NCBI RefSeq assembly: GCF_947500045.1
Contig: NZ_CANMQQ010000003.1
Location: 372,001 to 436,000 of the forward strand
Direction of reading: 5' to 3'
DNA: 64,000 nucleotides
From: an uncultured Ruegeria sp.
Lineage (GTDB): Bacteria; Pseudomonadota; Alphaproteobacteria; Rhodobacterales; Rhodobacteraceae
Both the position numbers and the translations under genes were made by a program. The notes beneath the pieces are model-generated. The model ran no database searches, was not told where the DNA came from, and was given only the letters and a program-made list of their open reading frames with translations. Each line of letters opens with the position of its first letter. Positions within the stretch are counted from its first letter, which is position 1. Positions 1 through 9,148 of this stretch are shown piece by piece.

Positions 1-1063
1 CAAGCATATCGCCGTCCAATCCAACCGCCTCGACGGGCCCTACCGGACAATCCAGAGACACGCGCAGCATCTCCATCAGCACGGGGTTATTTCGACCACC
101 TCCAGTCACCAGAATGCGCGAAGGTGGTTTGGGACAATGCTCCATCCCCTGCACCACGCCTGCCGCACTCATTCCAGTCAGCGTGGCGACCGCATCGGCA
201 TCACTCAGCTCCTTTACCAACCCGATCATTTCCGAGAAATCATTCCGGTCCAGCGACTTGGGTGGCATCCGATTGAAGAAAGGTTCCGACAGAAACAGCT
301 CAAGCGCACCGGTTTCAACCGTTCCATCGCGCGCCAACACGCCATCCTGATCCATCGGCAGCCCCAGCCGCGCTTGCATCAGGTCATCTACCGGAGCATT
401 GGCGGGTCCGGTATCGAAAGCCACCAATGCCCCCGGCGCCTCGGGACCATCAAAGGATGGATCCACATAGGTCAGGTTCCCCACACCACCGAGGTTAAGG
501 AAACACATTGGCTCTTGCGCCCCGATCCATTTGGCGCAAGCAAAATGAAAGAACGGAGCCAGAGGTGCGCCCTCACCACCCAGTGCCACGTCATCACTGC
601 GGAAGTCCCAAACCACCGGCAGCCCCAGCGCTTGAGACAGGCCAAGACCGTCGCCCACCTGCAACGTCCCGCGCCCGCGTGGTTCATGCGCCAACGTCTG
701 ACCATGGAAGCCAATCAGGTCCACCTCTTCGAATTCTGAAAGAACCTCGGCATGCGCGCGGGTCACAAGCTCAGCCGAGGTATCAACCTCTGGGCCATGC
801 CAATGCCCAAGGGCCGCGCGCAATGTGGCACGTTCCTCTTCTGAATACGCACGGTACGCGCTGGGACCAAAGCCAAAAATCTCATGCCCGTCGGTTTCGA
901 CCACGGCGGCATCCACACCGTCCAGAGATGTGCCCGACATGGCTCCCAATGCCCTGATCGCACCCGATTTGCTGATGACCCTGCCCACGCCGACCTCGTT
1001 TCTTGCATCATACACCCGGTGAACAGGGTGCTGAGCACAACCTGCACGGTAACGCAAAGCCAT
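1..1063 (-). CDS. anmK: anhydro-N-acetylmuramic acid kinase, partial (C-terminus off the left edge)
   Basis: Phosphorylates and opens 1,6-anhydro-MurNAc to MurNAc-6-phosphate in cytoplasmic peptidoglycan recycling. The minus-strand frame reads [15 protein letters not shown] near its start, the family's N-terminal ATP-binding signature, and later [37 protein letters not shown] and LVTGGGRNN, in the family order. It is still open at base 1, where GLDGDML marks the approach to the C-terminus. The start is uncertain: the ATG at 1063 has AGGA upstream but gives about 40 residues before the conserved motif, and a GTG at 1015 is also possible. It diverges from tyrS. nagZ at 15-16 kb acts in the same recycling route. 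Family call confident, start not. Confidence 0.85.
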   Translation of the reverse strand, partial: MALRYRAGCAQHPVHRVYDARNEVGVGRVISKSGAIRALGAMSGTSLDGVDAAVVETDGHEIFGFGPSAYRAYSEEERATLRAALGHWHGPEVDTSAELVTRAHAEVLSEFEEVDLIGFHGQTLAHEPRGRGTLQVGDGLGLSQALGLPVVWDFRSDDVALGGEGAPLAPFFHFACAKWIGAQEPMCFLNLGGVGNLTYVDPSFDGPEAPGALVAFDTGPANAPVDDLMQARLGLPMDQDGVLARDGTVETGALELFLSEPFFNRMPPKSLDRNDFSEMIGLVKELSDADAVATLTGMSAAGVVQGMEHCPKPPSRILVTGGGRNNPVLMEMLRVSLDCPVGPVEAVGLDGDML

Positions 1064-1171
1064 GGCAAGGCACATCCTGCGCGAGCGAAATTTTTCTTGG
1101 ACATGGTGCCTTTTCCTTGCCCCTGACGCCGCCTATACAGTGCTCCGCAATAGTAACCCCGAGGGCACGAT

Positions 1172-2422
1172 ATGACCTACCACCCCAAATCGGATTTCAT
1201 CGCCACGATGATCGAGCGCGGCTTTCTCGCCGACTGCACCGATTATCAGGGCCTTGATGAGGCGCTGATCAGCGGGGTGCAGACGGCTTATATCGGGTAT
1301 GACGCCACCGCGCAGTCGCTGCACGTGGGTCACCTGATGAACATCATGGTGTTGCGTTGGCTGCAAAAGACCGGCCACAAACCGATTACCCTGATGGGCG
1401 GAGGCACCACCAAGGTGGGTGACCCCTCGTTCCGTTCGGATGAACGCCCCCTACTTGGTCCCGAACAGATCGATGCCAATATCGCGGGTATGAAGCAGGT
1501 GTTCGCGAAATACCTGTCTTACGATGACAGCGATACCGGCGCGCTGATGCTCAACAATGCCGAGTGGCTGGACAGCCTGAACTACCTCGATTTCCTGCGT
1601 GATATCGGGCGGCATTTCTCGGTGAACCGGATGCTGAGCTTTGAATCGGTGAAATCGCGGCTGGATCGCGAACAATCGCTGAGCTTCCTCGAATTCAACT
1701 ACATGATCCTGCAGGCCTACGACTTCCTCGAGTTGAACCGCCGTTATGGCTGCGTTCTGCAGATGGGCGGTTCGGACCAGTGGGGCAATATCGTCAACGG
1801 TATCGACCTGACCCGTCGCGTGCTGGATCAGGAAATCTATGGCCTGACCACCCCCCTGCTGACCACCAGCGACGGCCGCAAGATGGGCAAGTCGCAAGGC
1901 GGCGCGGTCTGGCTGAACGGAGATATGCTGAGCGCTTATGAGTTCTGGCAGTTCTGGCGCAACACCACCGACGCGGATGTGGGCCGGTTCCTGAAAATCT
2001 TCACCGAGCTTCCGGTCGACGAATGCGACCGCATGGGCGCTTTGGAAGGGTCTGAGATCAATGAGGCCAAAATACGCCTCGCCAATGAAGTCACCACTCT
2101 ACTGCACGGCGGTGAAGCCGCTGCAACGGCCGAGGCCACGGCCCGTGAAGTCTTTGAAAAAGGCGGCGTGGGTGGTGATCTTCCAACCCTCACGCTCAGC
2201 GCTGATGATTTGGGCGACGGCATATCGATTGTACAGCTGATCGTCAAATCCGGCCTCGCCAAATCCGGCAAGGAAGCCAAGCGCCTGATCGCGGAAAACG
2301 GGGCAAAGCTGGACGATGCGCCGCTGACGGATGCTGGTCTGATGATCGACGCAGGCGCGCTATCTTCGCCAATCAAGCTCAGCGCAGGCAAAAAACGCCA
2401 CGCGCTGGTGCAACTGGGCTAA
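1172..2422 (+). CDS. tyrS: tyrosine--tRNA ligase
   Basis: Class I aminoacyl-tRNA synthetase that charges tRNA-Tyr in the cytoplasm. The 416-residue protein has the Rossmann-fold signature HVGH at residues 51-54, the second signature KMGKS at about 237-241 (KMSKS variant), and an S4-like RNA-binding domain over roughly the last 65 residues. Length is normal for the bacterial TyrRS subgroup with HIGH and KMSKS-type motifs. Transcribed alone, divergently from anmK, and followed within 30 bases by a strong hairpin terminator. No T-box or other leader is visible in the short upstream gap. Confidence 0.97.
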   Translation: MTYHPKSDFIATMIERGFLADCTDYQGLDEALISGVQTAYIGYDATAQSLHVGHLMNIMVLRWLQKTGHKPITLMGGGTTKVGDPSFRSDERPLLGPEQIDANIAGMKQVFAKYLSYDDSDTGALMLNNAEWLDSLNYLDFLRDIGRHFSVNRMLSFESVKSRLDREQSLSFLEFNYMILQAYDFLELNRRYGCVLQMGGSDQWGNIVNGIDLTRRVLDQEIYGLTTPLLTTSDGRKMGKSQGGAVWLNGDMLSAYEFWQFWRNTTDADVGRFLKIFTELPVDECDRMGALEGSEINEAKIRLANEVTTLLHGGEAAATAEATAREVFEKGGVGGDLPTLTLSADDLGDGISIVQLIVKSGLAKSGKEAKRLIAENGAKLDDAPLTDAGLMIDAGALSSPIKLSAGKKRHALVQLG

Positions 2423-2447
2423 AACACACCCGTTTAGTGAAACGAGT

Positions 2448-2481
2448 AACGGCCACCTGTTTGGGTGGCCGTTCCTTTTTT
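2448..2481 (+). terminator. rho-independent terminator of tyrS
   Basis: A perfect 10-bp stem, AACGGCCACC (2448-2457) with GGTGGCCGTT (2464-2473), and a 6-base loop, followed by CC and six T. It lies 25 bases after the tyrS stop and also separates tyrS from the convergent low-complexity gene. Confidence 0.9.
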
Positions 2482-2513
2482 ATCTGACTGATCACGCGGC
2501 CAGAACGGTCGGC

Positions 2514-3299
2514 CTATGTGCCTTTGCCTTTGCGCGAGCCTTTGCCTTTGCCTTTGCCCTTGCCACCCGACTTGGACTTCGCATTCGCTTTGGCTTGCCC
2601 TTTTGACGTGGCGCCCTTTTTACTGTCTGATTTTGCACCCTTCTTGCCGCCAGATTTTCCGCCCTTCTTGCCGTCTGGTTTGCCACCCTTCTTGCCATCA
2701 GGCTTGTCCGGTTTTCCATCCGGCTTGTCAGGCTTATCGCCTGGCTTGCCATCGTCAGGCCCATCGGGGTCACCGCCATCCGGGCCACTGGGGTCACCGC
2801 CATCAGGCCCACCGGGGTCTCCACCATCTGGCCCACCGGGGTCTCCACCATCTGGCCCACCCGGATCACCACCATCAGGCCCACCAGGGTCTCCACCGTC
2901 CGGTCCACCGGGGTCACCGCCGTCCGGGCCATCCGGATCACCACCCCCCGGCCCGCCGGGATCATTTGGGTCCGAGTTGCGATCCTCGCCCCGCGTTGCA
3001 GCCGCGATGCTCGCAGTCGGTAAATCGGACAAAAGCGCTGCCAAACCCGGACATTGCGCACCAGCTACACTCAGAACGGTTCCGAAATCCGACCGCCGCT
3101 GAAGCCGTTGCAAAAAGCTGGGCGTCACCTGCGCACATTCGCAAAGGCCCGCATAATCCCCAGCGTTGGCCAAAGCCCGCGCGGTGCGTCCGTCGCAAAC
3201 CTCAGGTGCAGCAGCCACGCTGCCAGTTATCATCACCCCAAGGACAGGAGCCGCAACAATCGCGCCCAGTGCACGCTTCGCATTCATTAACATCACCAT
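2514..3299 (-). CDS. secreted low-complexity protein with acidic Gly/Asp/Pro repeats and a Lys-rich tail
   Basis: Function not recognised. The start at 3299 is chosen because AGGAGG lies seven bases upstream; an ATG at 3347 has no such site. The 261-residue product has a signal peptide (hydrophobic stretch about residues 9-30, likely cut after an Ala-rich segment), then a roughly 90-residue domain with four Cys (VCDG, LCEC, AQC). A run of about eight GGDPGGPD-type octapeptides follows, then Lys/Gly-rich sequence (KPDGKKGGK, GKGKGKGK) to the end. Negative charge is therefore concentrated in the middle and positive charge in the tail. It is probably exported to the periplasm or outside. The opposite strand is open for a long way because of the repeat composition and is not a gene. 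Confidence 0.75.
   Translation of the reverse strand: MVMLMNAKRALGAIVAAPVLGVMITGSVAAAPEVCDGRTARALANAGDYAGLCECAQVTPSFLQRLQRRSDFGTVLSVAGAQCPGLAALLSDLPTASIAAATRGEDRNSDPNDPGGPGGGDPDGPDGGDPGGPDGGDPGGPDGGDPGGPDGGDPGGPDGGDPGGPDGGDPSGPDGGDPDGPDDGKPGDKPDKPDGKPDKPDGKKGGKPDGKKGGKSGGKKGAKSDSKKGATSKGQAKANAKSKSGGKGKGKGKGSRKGKGT
2766..2957 (-). repeat. 24-nt in-frame tandem repeat, about eight units
   Basis: Eight consecutive 24-base units, each close to GGGGTCACCGCCATCAGGCC plus CACC on the plus strand. They encode GGDPGGPD-type octapeptides on the minus strand. Units differ at a few positions, mostly third codon positions (TCACCG/TCTCCA, CATC/CGTC), so the repeat is under some protein-level constraint. 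Unit number could vary between strains by slippage. Confidence 0.9.
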
Positions 3300-3477
3300 A
3301 TCGGTACCTCCTGACTGTAAAACGCGGTGATCAGTCAGGTTGTTCAATCACGAAACAGAGACCCAGTCGTGAGCAACCATTTGCTACGCCACCACCGGTC
3401 AGCGTGTCTCGCCTGAATCGAGCATTTCCGATCTGCTCAAAGCCCCTACTGGACAGAGGCCCATTGTTGCGATTATC

Positions 3478-3491
3478 TGAACAAGTGTTCA
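3478..3491. promoter_or_regulatory. candidate operator, 14-bp palindrome upstream of the SDR gene
   Basis: TGAACAAGTGTTCA is a perfect inverted repeat (TGAACA, 2-base centre, TGTTCA) lying 19 bases before the SDR start and just upstream of its AAGGAG ribosome binding site. Position and form suit a dimeric repressor, for example of the TetR type, but no regulator gene is adjacent. The assignment is by form only. Confidence 0.4.
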
Positions 3492-3510
3492 AATCAAGAA
3501 GGAGCCTGCC

Positions 3511-4266
3511 ATGCACCTCTCAACCACAGCTGCCGTCATCACCGGCGGCGCATCCGGTTTGGGTGAGGCTACGGCCCGTCACTTTGCCGAAAATGGCGCG
3601 CAGGTCACCATTCTTGACCGCGACGCCGAACGTGGCCCGCAGGTTGCAGCGGAAATCGGCGGGTATTTCGCGCAAACCGATGTGACAGACGAAACCTCAG
3701 TGGCTGCCGCCGTCGCGCAGGCGATGGACAAAATGGGTCGCATAACCGCAGCCGTGAACTGCGCTGGCATCGCAATCGGCGCCAAAACAGTTGGCAAAGA
3801 TGGCCCCCACCCTCTGGATGCGTTCCAGCGCACCATCGACATCAATCTCGTTGGCACTTTCAACGTCTCCCGCCTTGCTGCTGCCGAGATGGCGAAGAAT
3901 GACCCCGAACCGGACGGTGCGCGTGGCGTGATCATCAACACCGCCTCCATCGCTGCCTTTGACGGACAAAAGGGCCAGGCGGCTTATGCGGCCTCAAAAG
4001 GCGGCGTGGTAGGTATGACGCTGCCCATGGCGCGCGATCTGGCCTCGACCGGTATCCGTGTGATGGCCATCGCGCCGGGCATCTTCATGACCCCGATGCT
4101 GGCGGGTCTGCCCGAAGAGGTACAACAGCAACTTGCCGCCGACGTTCCCAACCCCGCCCGCTTTGGCGATCCGCGCGAATACGGTCGACTGGCCGGGTTC
4201 ATCGTTGAAATGGGCTACCTGAACGGAGAGGTCATCCGCATCGACGGTGCCCTGCGGATGCGCTAA
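3511..4266 (+). CDS. SDR-family 3-hydroxyacyl-CoA dehydrogenase-like oxidoreductase
   Basis: A 251-residue short-chain dehydrogenase. The NAD-binding motif TGGASGLG is at residues 11-18, NCAG at 83-86, and the catalytic Ser at about 146, Tyr159 and Lys163 (YAASK). The acidic residue ending the second strand (LDRD) suggests NAD+ rather than NADP+. The sequence pattern, including the [12 protein letters not shown] and [12 protein letters not shown] regions, resembles type II 3-hydroxyacyl-CoA dehydrogenases (HSD10-like) used in short or branched acyl-CoA oxidation. Good AAGGAG site six bases before the ATG. A 14-bp palindrome just upstream may regulate it. The acetyltransferase gene begins 10 bases downstream. 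Confidence 0.85.
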   Translation: MHLSTTAAVITGGASGLGEATARHFAENGAQVTILDRDAERGPQVAAEIGGYFAQTDVTDETSVAAAVAQAMDKMGRITAAVNCAGIAIGAKTVGKDGPHPLDAFQRTIDINLVGTFNVSRLAAAEMAKNDPEPDGARGVIINTASIAAFDGQKGQAAYAASKGGVVGMTLPMARDLASTGIRVMAIAPGIFMTPMLAGLPEEVQQQLAADVPNPARFGDPREYGRLAGFIVEMGYLNGEVIRIDGALRMR

Positions 4267-4276
4267 ACCAACGCCC

Positions 4277-4819
4277 ATGACCGAGCGGCAAAAAATGGAG
4301 GCAGGTGAATGGTATCGCTGCCTTGATCCCGAACTCGATGCGCTGCGCGCCGAGGCGCGTCGCGCTGTCCATGCCCATAACATCTGCCCGCCAGATGACA
4401 GAGGCCCGATGGCACCGGAACTCGCCGCACTGTTCGCCCAAATCGGTCAGGATTGCCTTGTCGAGGCACCGTTCCATTGCGCCTACGGAATAAACCTGTC
4501 TCTGGGTGACCGGGTGTATCTGAATGCAGGCTGTGTTGTGCTCGACACCGCTCTGGTTCGCATCGGCAGTGACACGATGCTTGGACCCACGGTGCAGATT
4601 TACTGTGCCGAGCACGCAAAAGATCCTGCCCTACGTGTGCAAGGTCTGGAAATCGCCCGCCCGGTTACAATTGGCGATAATGTCTGGATCGGTGGTGGCG
4701 CGATAATCATGCCCGGCGTCACAATCGAAGACCGTGCCATCATCGGCGCCGGCAGCATCGTCACCAAGGATGTTCCAGCCGGTGCGACTGTTGTCGGGAA
4801 CCCGGCCCGCCCGATTTGA
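4277..4819 (+). CDS. maltose/galactoside O-acetyltransferase-like hexapeptide transferase
   Basis: A 180-residue protein: N-terminal helical maltose-acetyltransferase-type segment ([13 protein letters not shown]), then left-handed beta-helix hexapeptide repeats through [19 protein letters not shown] and [19 protein letters not shown] to the typical end GNPARPI. The catalytic His of this family fits the AEHAKDP stretch. It is expected to transfer acetyl from acetyl-CoA to a sugar hydroxyl; the acceptor cannot be told. The ATG at 4277 is preferred over an in-frame start at 4247 because the latter would lie inside the SDR coding end. Probably co-transcribed with the SDR gene. Confidence 0.85.
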   Translation: MTERQKMEAGEWYRCLDPELDALRAEARRAVHAHNICPPDDRGPMAPELAALFAQIGQDCLVEAPFHCAYGINLSLGDRVYLNAGCVVLDTALVRIGSDTMLGPTVQIYCAEHAKDPALRVQGLEIARPVTIGDNVWIGGGAIIMPGVTIEDRAIIGAGSIVTKDVPAGATVVGNPARPI

Positions 4820-4856
4820 CGGAGAATTATCCGAGGTAAGAACGCTGTCGCGGTTT

Positions 4857-4902
4857 TGTACAACTCGGACAATTCAGTCGATTGCGGGTGTACAACTCGG
4901 AC
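4857..4902. repeat. 14-bp direct repeat, 32-base period
   Basis: TGTACAACTCGGAC occurs exactly at 4857-4870 and 4889-4902 in the gap between two convergent genes. The second copy abuts the stop codon of the ABC-F gene. It could be a slippage scar or a target-site duplication whose insert has been lost. Confidence 0.6.
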
Positions 4903-6711
4903 TCAACCGGCTTCGGCTTTCTCTTCAAGCATCAGCCACTCTTCTTCAGCCGATGACAGCTTTTCCTGCCGTTCGACCAGTGCCTCAGTCGCTTTCTGAA
5001 ACTTGACCGGTTCACGGCTGAATAGCTCTGGGTCCGACATCAACGCTTCCAACTTGGCAATCTCAGCCTCAAGCCGCGCAATCTCGGCAGGTAGCTTCTC
5101 AAGCCGGTGTTTTTCAGAGAACGAGAGGCCAGCCTTTTGTTTCGCCTCATGCTTTATCTTTGGCCTGGATGATTTTGTTTTCTCTTCATTTTTCTGCGCA
5201 ACATCGCCGCGCTGTGAGATGTAATCGGACCACCCTCCGGCGTATACGGTTGCGCGTCCGTTGCCCTCCATGGCGATCGTAGTGGTGGCAACCCGATCCA
5301 GGAAATCCCGGTCGTGGCTGACCAGCAGAACTGTCCCATCATAATCGTCCAGCAATTCCTGCAACAGATCCAGGGTCTCGATATCCAGATCGTTCGTCGG
5401 TTCGTCCAACACCAGAAGGTTCGACGATTTGGCCATAAGCTTGGCCAACAGCAATCGCGCTTTTTCCCCACCTGACAAAGACTTAACAGCCGCTCTTGCC
5501 TGCGCATCATCGAACAGAAACTCTTTGAGATAGCCCACCACATGCTTGGGCTGCCCGCCGACCATCACCTGATCGGCCTTTCCCGAAACCCGCATCTCGG
5601 GATCACCTGTCAGGCTGTCCCAAAGGCTCATTTCGGGGTCCAGCTGCGCGCGGGCCTGATCGAACACGGCGACCTCAAGGTTGGTACCCAGCATCACCGA
5701 ACCTTCATCCGGGTCGACCTGACCCAGCAACATTTTCAGCAGCGTCGTCTTGCCCACACCATTTGGCCCGACAAACGCTACGCGATCACCGCGCTGCACC
5801 AAAAGGTCAAAGGTGCGCACGATTTGCTGAGATCCAAACGTCTTGCAAACCCCCTTGGCTTCGATGACTTTACGGCCCGATTTCGGACCGGATTCCAATG
5901 CCATAGCGGCAGAACCCTGACGTTTGATCTGCGCTGTTTTTTCGGCCCTAAGCGCCTGCAACGCACGCACTCGGCCCTGGTTGCGCTTACGCCGCGCGCT
6001 GATGCCCTCAACGGCCCATCGCGCCTCGGACTTGATCAGGCGGTTCAGCTTGTGGCGCTGTTGATCTTCCTCTTCCCAGACCTTGTCCCGCCAAGTCTCA
6101 AAGGCTTCGAACCCCTGCTCGTGTCGTCGTACAACGCCGCGATCAATCCATAATGTGGCGCGTGTCAACGCGCGCAGAAACGCCCGGTCATGCGAGATCA
6201 ATACAAAAGCCGCGCGGGTCGATCCCAGCTCACGCTCAAGCCAGGCAATCGCTTCGATATCCAGATGGTTCGTGGGCTCGTCCAGCAACATGAGATCCGG
6301 AGCTTCCGCCATCAACTTGGCCAAAGCAGCGCGCCGCCTTTCGCCACCAGATGCGGTTTCAACCGCGCGGTCGGGATCGAATTTCAGCCCCTCACCGGCA
6401 CGTTCGACCTTATAAAGCTCTCCTGGCTCCAGCCCGCTGGAGGCATAATCCCCAAGCGTGGCGTATCCCTGCATACCGGGGTCTTGTTCCATGTAACCCA
6501 CGGATTTACCTGGGGGGATGATGATGTCGCCCTGATCTGCTTCGACCAGCCCGGCCATCACTTTCATCAGCGTGGATTTGCCAGATCCGTTTCGCCCGAC
6601 AAGTGCAACGCGATCACCGGGTTGCACCACAAGGTCCAAACCGGAAAACACTGGATCACCCCCAAAGGTCAGGGAAATGCCGGACATCTGCAATAAAGGA
6701 ATTCTCGCCAT
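4903..6711 (-). CDS. uup: ABC-F family ATPase, Uup-like
   Basis: A soluble 602-residue protein with two ABC ATPase domains and no membrane domain. First domain: Walker A GRNGSGKS at 39-46, signature ASGGERRRA, Walker B LMLLDEPTNHLD. Second: Walker A GPNGVGKT near 315, signature SLSGGEKAR, Walker B LLVLDEPTNDLD. A charged linker joins them. The C-terminal ~80 residues are Glu/Lys-rich and predicted coiled coil, as in Uup, which acts on ribosomes or branched DNA. ABC-F proteins work in translation rather than transport. Uup is favoured over EttA because of the C-terminal coiled coil; paralogue assignment is moderate. Confidence 0.85.
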   Translation of the reverse strand: MARIPLLQMSGISLTFGGDPVFSGLDLVVQPGDRVALVGRNGSGKSTLMKVMAGLVEADQGDIIIPPGKSVGYMEQDPGMQGYATLGDYASSGLEPGELYKVERAGEGLKFDPDRAVETASGGERRRAALAKLMAEAPDLMLLDEPTNHLDIEAIAWLERELGSTRAAFVLISHDRAFLRALTRATLWIDRGVVRRHEQGFEAFETWRDKVWEEEDQQRHKLNRLIKSEARWAVEGISARRKRNQGRVRALQALRAEKTAQIKRQGSAAMALESGPKSGRKVIEAKGVCKTFGSQQIVRTFDLLVQRGDRVAFVGPNGVGKTTLLKMLLGQVDPDEGSVMLGTNLEVAVFDQARAQLDPEMSLWDSLTGDPEMRVSGKADQVMVGGQPKHVVGYLKEFLFDDAQARAAVKSLSGGEKARLLLAKLMAKSSNLLVLDEPTNDLDIETLDLLQELLDDYDGTVLLVSHDRDFLDRVATTTIAMEGNGRATVYAGGWSDYISQRGDVAQKNEEKTKSSRPKIKHEAKQKAGLSFSEKHRLEKLPAEIARLEAEIAKLEALMSDPELFSREPVKFQKATEALVERQEKLSSAEEEWLMLEEKAEAG

Positions 6712-6781
6712 GCCCGCCAGCTAAACCGGTGAGGCTGGCGCGTCAACGTCCGTACCTTCTTCTCGTCAAAAATACGGGATT

Positions 6782-7516
6782 CTACCCGGCAACCGCGCGC
6801 AGCAGACGCTTGCGCTCTGCGGGTATCGCCCCGATTTCAAGTCCCGTGAACACATGCAAGGTATTCATGTGTCGATCGACCACCGCGTGATCACTGACCC
6901 AGCCCCCCATCATCAGATAGGTGCGCAACAATGGCGGCATCCGCTGCATCGCTTGTTTCACATTCGGGCGCCGGCGCAGACGCGAGGCAAAGCGAAAGAC
7001 ATCCGGCGCCTTGACCCGTGGCAACCATCGTTTTGGGGCCAGGTGCCGTTGCCTAAGCATAGCAAATGCATCCAGATACTCGGCTGTTTCGGTCCCCGCG
7101 AAAGACGAGCAACCAAACAGCATCTCAACCCCATTTTGATCGACATAAGCCGTCATCGCACCCCAAGCGACGCGCAGGATATCAGGATCGTGCCATTCGG
7201 GGTGAATACAGAACCGACCCATTTCAACCATCGGCCCCGCAAAATCGTGCAACGCAGACAGATCATAGAACTGTGCCGAATAACTGCGCCCGATCTCAGA
7301 ACCGTCCTGCATTGTCAGCATACGAAAACAGCAAACCAACTTTCCGCCGGCTTTCAGGTCCTCGACCAGAACATGGCTGCAGCGATCATCAAAAGGATCG
7401 CAATCCAGCTGATCTGTCTCAAACGCATGTGTCCGCAGCGTCTGCGCCGCTGCGACGTCACGCTCGCATTGCGCAAGGCGGGCGCGATAGCGTCCCTTGT
7501 CCAACAAAACAGTCAT
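6782..7516 (-). CDS. olsB: L-ornithine N(alpha)-acyltransferase
   Basis: Transfers a 3-hydroxyacyl chain from acyl carrier protein to the alpha-amino group of ornithine, the first step of ornithine lipid synthesis. The 244-residue protein has the GNAT-like OlsB pattern: RTHAFETDQLDCDPFDDRC, VCCFRML, SYSAQFYDLSAL, MVEMGRFCIHPE, FGCSSF and TYLMMGGWVSDHAVVD. The start at 7516 is supported by AGGAGG eight bases upstream; a longer frame to 7600 lacks such a site. The partner olsA, often adjacent, is not within this window's neighbourhood, so the pathway's second enzyme must be elsewhere. Confidence 0.9.
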   Translation of the reverse strand: MTVLLDKGRYRARLAQCERDVAAAQTLRTHAFETDQLDCDPFDDRCSHVLVEDLKAGGKLVCCFRMLTMQDGSEIGRSYSAQFYDLSALHDFAGPMVEMGRFCIHPEWHDPDILRVAWGAMTAYVDQNGVEMLFGCSSFAGTETAEYLDAFAMLRQRHLAPKRWLPRVKAPDVFRFASRLRRRPNVKQAMQRMPPLLRTYLMMGGWVSDHAVVDRHMNTLHVFTGLEIGAIPAERKRLLRAVAG

Positions 7517-7614
7517 GGTCGCATCCTCCTGCGGTTGCTGACCGGTCACATTCGTCTGGTCCTTACCATAACAAGTGTGACTGTCCTGTGACCCGTGCAA
7601 GTGGATAAGACAGT

Positions 7615-8091
7615 TTAGTTGTCTACACCCGGAATGTTCGCCGGGTTAAAGTTGCCGATATTGCCCAGAAGCTGACGCAGGAAGCCTTTGTTTTCCACGC
7701 TGGAATCCGTCACACGCCGGTCGAGCACGATGACATAGCCATCCTCCAGCCCGAACCGTTCGATATTGCGGACAACACCGCGTTGATCAAAGCTGATCGC
7801 GACCAACTGGCGCGAAACGACCTTGGGTCGTTTGGCGCCGGAATGCCGAATTCGCGACGCGACGTAGTAGTAACCAGAATCCCGAACAACACCGGACGAA
7901 CTGGGCGCGCCAATGGCTTCTTCCACACTGTCGCGGGTATCAACGCCGACCTTGATCTTGGCCAGATCCTCTGGCGGAGGCACATAGCCATGATTCTTGA
8001 AGATCGGCGAGCACGCACCAGCGACTGCCAAACAAGCAGCAAAGACAAGTGTTTTCGATGCCGGTTTCAGCCTGTTCACACCCTTCAACAT
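7615..8091 (-). CDS. bamE: outer membrane protein assembly factor BamE
   Basis: A small lipoprotein of the BAM complex (SmpA/OmlA family), 158 residues. It has a basic N-terminus, a hydrophobic segment and Cys27 after VAGA as the likely lipidation site; the -3 residue is Ala rather than Leu, so the lipobox is weak. The mature part contains the family pattern VGVDTRDSVEEAIGAPSSSG, a YYYVAS strand and VAISFDQRGVV. It diverges from the DUF177 gene, as is usual in this family of bacteria. It would help insert beta-barrel proteins from the periplasmic side. Confidence 0.88.
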   Translation of the reverse strand: MLKGVNRLKPASKTLVFAACLAVAGACSPIFKNHGYVPPPEDLAKIKVGVDTRDSVEEAIGAPSSSGVVRDSGYYYVASRIRHSGAKRPKVVSRQLVAISFDQRGVVRNIERFGLEDGYVIVLDRRVTDSSVENKGFLRQLLGNIGNFNPANIPGVDN

Positions 8092-8175
8092 TCACACCCT
8101 CTTGCCTTGGCCCGTTGCGGACCCTATCCGATTACAGAAACCAGCGCTCCGGTTCAACACAGGAAAGACTCAACT

Positions 8176-8712
8176 ATGAGCAACCAGACATCATTGCACG
8201 TGGCCGACCTGCCCCAGAACGCTCCCACCCCGTTTGAGCTGCGTCCGACCGGCGAGGCGCTGGAGGCGATCAAACACGAGCTTGGCCTGCTGGGACTACG
8301 CAAGCTCAGCTTTGTCGGTGAACTGCGCGCCAAAGGCAAGCGTGACTGGACGCTGACGGGTAAACTGGGGGCAACGGTGATCCAGCCCTGCGTTGTCACC
8401 TTGGAGCCGGTGACGACACGCATCGACACACCCGTAACCCGCGTATTTCTGGCCGATTGGAACGACCCGGATGAACCTGAATTTGAAATCCCCGAAGATG
8501 ATGAGACCGAACCGCTGGGTACAGACATTGATCCTGCGCTGATCATGATCGAGGCGGTGTCGCTGGCCCTGCCGCAATATCCCCGCAAGGATGGGGCCGA
8601 ACTGGAACAGGCTGGCTTTACCGAAGCGGGAAAACAGGCCATGACCGACGAGGACGTCAAACCCTTTGCCGGGCTGGCCGGACTGCGGGATGCATTGAAA
8701 AAAGGCGAGTGA
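8176..8712 (+). CDS. YceD family protein (DUF177)
   Basis: A 178-residue protein of the DUF177/YceD family, linked in other bacteria to 23S rRNA accumulation. The central motif LTGKLGATVIQPCVVTLEPV carries the conserved Cys, and an acidic stretch (EDDETEPLGTDIDP) precedes EAVSLALPQYPRKDGAE, also typical. AGGAAAG precedes the ATG at 8176; a longer upstream frame overlaps bamE and is not used. It sits immediately before rpmF, the usual order. Confidence 0.88.
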   Translation: MSNQTSLHVADLPQNAPTPFELRPTGEALEAIKHELGLLGLRKLSFVGELRAKGKRDWTLTGKLGATVIQPCVVTLEPVTTRIDTPVTRVFLADWNDPDEPEFEIPEDDETEPLGTDIDPALIMIEAVSLALPQYPRKDGAELEQAGFTEAGKQAMTDEDVKPFAGLAGLRDALKKGE

Positions 8713-8917
8713 CAGGCAGGGGATTTCCTGTCATAGGAGGCCTCCAGAAAAATTGCTTGAACATGACGAGAATCGCAGTATTTTCGCGCGCTCATTGGAT
8801 TTTGGGTTGGACATTGCGGGGCAAGCCCCTTAAACGCGCGTCAAACCACGAGAAAACAAAGTACGTAACCCGGCTGGCGGCGAATCTGTCAGCCCTTATC
8901 AGACAAAGGTTGAGACC

Positions 8918-9124
8918 ATGGCCGTCCAACAGAACAAAGTTTCCAAGTCGCGTCGCAACAACCGCCGCGCACACGACGCTCTGGTTGCTGCAAACCCGAA
9001 CGAATGCCCGAACTGTGGCGAACTGAAGCGCCCGCACCACGTTTGTGCATCTTGCGGCCACTATGATGACCGTGAAGTCGTCGCTCAGGCCGACGAAATC
9101 GACCTGGACGAAGACGCGGCCTAA
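8918..9124 (+). CDS. rpmF: 50S ribosomal protein L32
   Basis: A 68-residue ribosomal protein with the basic N-terminus [17 protein letters not shown] and a zinc-ribbon of four Cys at 30, 33, 43 and 46, so it is the zinc-binding (C+) form. The family normally lies between yceD and plsX, as here. The 205-base gap upstream probably holds its own promoter; no clear consensus was identified in it. Confidence 0.97.
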   Translation: MAVQQNKVSKSRRNNRRAHDALVAANPNECPNCGELKRPHHVCASCGHYDDREVVAQADEIDLDEDAA

Positions 9125-9148
9125 GCCTGATTGGACGCAGGCCAAGGC

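Noticed and set aside
2766..2957. Repeat array considered as CRISPR
   Set aside because: Units are directly adjacent without spacers and keep reading frame; they code for a protein repeat.
2516..3685. 389-residue plus-strand open frame across the low-complexity gene
   Set aside because: It arises from the repeat composition on the opposite strand of a gene with AGGAGG and a signal peptide; no ribosome site or family.
6756..6778. Fifth repeat copy
   Set aside because: Only about 17 positions match and no hairpin accompanies it; mentioned as possible remnant, not annotated.
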